A stretch of DNA of 20,263 nt from Gnetum montanum (lineage: Eukaryota; Streptophyta; Gnetopsida; Gnetales; Gnetaceae), in NCBI GenBank assembly GCA_015680685.1, contig MNCI01028990.1, positions 171,481 to 191,743 on the forward strand. The letters are read 5' to 3'. Every line of letters starts with the position of its first letter. The first letter of the stretch is position 1. The position numbers and the translations under genes are program-made. Below, in pieces: positions 19,087-20,263 of this stretch. The notes under the pieces were generated by a model, which was not told the DNA's origin, ran no database searches, and worked only from the letters and a program-made list of their open reading frames with translations.

Positions 19087-19460
19087 TAAAATTAACAAGC
19101 ATACCCTTCCCTATCACATTTATGAGAAATTAGTCCTAGGAACTCACAAATGGGTTTTACTGCACTTGTAATTATGGCTTTAAATGCAATTTTATAATAA
19201 CTTTATTCAGTCTTAGAAACTAAAGGAAATGACTGTTGCAACTTCTCTCATACATTTTCCTTAATTTTAATTTTGTTATTTTTCTTTTTGCATGAAAAAA
19301 AATTAAAAGAAATCATTGCTAAAAATAAAAAATAGAGAAATAAAAGAAAGAATGTGTACTTTTTGTTGGTGAAGACTAACTCTAAATTCAAAGGGAAAAA
19401 TTACTAAAGAAAATAATAAAAGCATATGAAATCCTACATGAAGATTAACTTTATCGGCCT
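19087..19460 (-). other. Element A 5' untranslated leader
   Basis: Between primer-binding site and first coding trace the DNA is AT-rich (poly(A) and poly(T) tracts near 19290-19340) with no open frame of note. This is the expected noncoding leader, where an RNA packaging signal would lie; none can be recognised. Confidence 0.5.
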
Positions 19461-19479
19461 CCCTTGAAATGATGCTAAA
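19461..19479 (-). promoter_or_regulatory. Element A primer-binding site (decayed)
   Basis: The minus strand reads TTTAGCATCATTTCAAGGG one base inside the 5' LTR. Aligned to the Athila-type site that element B still shows (TTGGCACCGTTG...), most differences are G-to-A or C-to-T changes. It would no longer pair well with a tRNA. The call depends on position and on that decay pattern. Confidence 0.55.
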
Positions 19480-19480
19480 T

Positions 19481-20258
19481 TGATGAACTAGCCAAAATTC
19501 TATGCTAGATTACCTTCATTGTAATAATGTCATCTTGTCTGTGACTAATCCATGAGACATATCCATGTAGGAATGATTAAAAGTCAAATAAATTATTAAG
19601 AAAATAAATAATTAAATTCAATTCCAATTAAATCCCACACTTATGACTATCACCCATAAGTTGATCACAAATTCTCACCCTAACTTCTAACTTAAGTTCA
19701 AGAATGGAATTTAATAATTAAAATAAAAAATTCTCACCTTAACTTCTAACTTAAGTTCAATAATGGAATTTAATAATTAAAATAAAAAATTCTCACCCTA
19801 AATTCTAACTTAAGTTCAAGAATGGAATTTAATAATTAAATTAAATTTGAATCCATTGAATATAAAATACAATTTTTAAGGAGCATAAGGAAGATATCAC
19901 GTAATTTGTGATTTTGGCTCACTATCTTCATAGTGTAGCAACCTCAATAGCCCACTAGTGAACTCCCATGGTTTGAAGTTACAACAAGGTTCAACTAGCT
20001 CCTTTGATAATGCTTTGGGAAAATAGGGAAATTACTTCAAAATTAATTTAGAAAAAATGGTTATGTAGACATATTAATTAACATTGCGAGCATTGGTGTG
20101 GGTTGATACTATTATTGGAGCAATCTTTACTAAAATATTATTAATACTTATCATGTACCACTCTAGAAATTTGTGTACTTTGATAAGGTCACATAACAAA
20201 AGAAATAAAATTTTTTAATCAATTTTATCAAAACTTAAGGACAATTAAGGGTTCATCA
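19481..20258 (-). repeat. Element A 5' LTR (778 bp, rearranged)
   Basis: The plus strand begins TGATGAACTAG and ends TTCATCA. It aligns along its length with 8400-9263 at roughly 80 percent by eye, with four structural differences: two extra copies of a 59-bp unit, loss of about 80 bases at 20040/20041, loss of about 125-130 bases near 20131-20140, and small indels. The first loss removed the region that carries the TATA box in the other copy. The inner end adjoins the decayed primer-binding site, and the outer end is followed by GCCAT. Confidence 0.88.
19671..19847. repeat. 59-bp tandem triplication in element A 5' LTR
   Basis: Units start at 19671, 19730 and 19789, each beginning ATTCTCACC and containing CTAACTTAAGTTCAA and GGAATTTAATAATTAAA. 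The copies differ at only a few positions. The 3' LTR has a single, more diverged unit at 8589-8647, so the expansion happened in this LTR after insertion. Confidence 0.9.
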
Positions 20259-20263
20259 GCCAT
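20259..20263. repeat. Element A target-site duplication, right copy (GCCAT)
   Basis: GCCAT follows the LTR end TTCATCA and matches 8395-8399. It is the last five bases of the window, so host sequence beyond it is not visible. Confidence 0.85.

Larger units (their letters stand above)
8400..20258 (-). mobile_element. Element A: complete, decayed Athila-like Ty3/gypsy retrotransposon
   Basis: This 11,859-bp element is bounded by two related LTRs (8400-9263 and 19481-20258) and a matching 5-bp target duplication. Minus-strand order is LTR, primer-binding site, gag, protease, reverse transcriptase, RNase H, integrase, long post-pol region, polypurine tract, LTR. Protease-RT-RNase H-integrase order defines Ty3/gypsy. 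The protease-upstream PPFPKRF motif, tRNA-Asp-like primer site, large size and post-pol extension point to the Athila lineage. LTRs differ at about 20 of 100 aligned bases (8412-8511 region, compared by eye), so the insertion is old. Coding parts contain many stops and frameshifts and altered catalytic residues; the element cannot encode its own proteins. Confidence 0.9.

Noticed and set aside
19671-19847. CRISPR-like array
   Set aside because: The 59-bp units are contiguous with no unique spacers, and the context is a plant LTR.

Overview
The window looks like repeat-dense, AT-rich nuclear DNA from a flowering plant. I found no intact host gene, no bacterial-style operon and no RNA gene. Nearly everything recognisable belongs to long terminal repeat (LTR) retrotransposons on the minus strand, in different states of decay. 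The species cannot be fixed from the sequence.

Layout, left to right. Bases 1-1360 hold no gene I can name. Bases about 1361-5774 are the 5' half of a Ty3/gypsy element (element B, Athila/Tat-like): a 5' LTR at 4978-5774 with TATA box and poly(A) signal, a primer-binding site at 4959-4977, then a frameshifted gag and a retropepsin-like protease running leftward. Reverse transcriptase and integrase are not visible before the window starts. Element B abuts, and probably interrupts, an older LTR element (5775-7356) whose primer-binding site resembles that used by Ty1/copia elements (initiator-Met tRNA). Bases 7357-8394 are AT-rich with no gene.

Bases 8400-20258 are one complete but very old Athila-like element (element A, 11,859 bp). 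It is bounded by the 5-bp target-site duplication GCCAT at 8395-8399 and at 20259-20263, the last five bases of the window. Read on the minus strand, its order is 5' LTR (19481-20258), decayed primer-binding site, gag, protease, reverse transcriptase, RNase H, integrase, about 4.5 kb of post-pol sequence with a relic ORF and quasi-tandem repeats, polypurine tract, 3' LTR (8400-9263). Stops and frameshifts run through the coding part, and several catalytic or metal-binding residues have changed. The two LTRs differ at roughly one base in five over a stretch compared by eye. The 5' LTR has lost the segment that carries the TATA box in the 3' LTR.

Together the window records layered insertions: an old copia-like relic, a very old Athila-like element, and a younger, CpG-richer gypsy element. 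None looks able to move by itself. I found no convincing undescribed biological system; the best leads are the gag-protease element lacking visible pol, the post-pol ORF relic of element A, and the unequal remodelling of its two LTRs.
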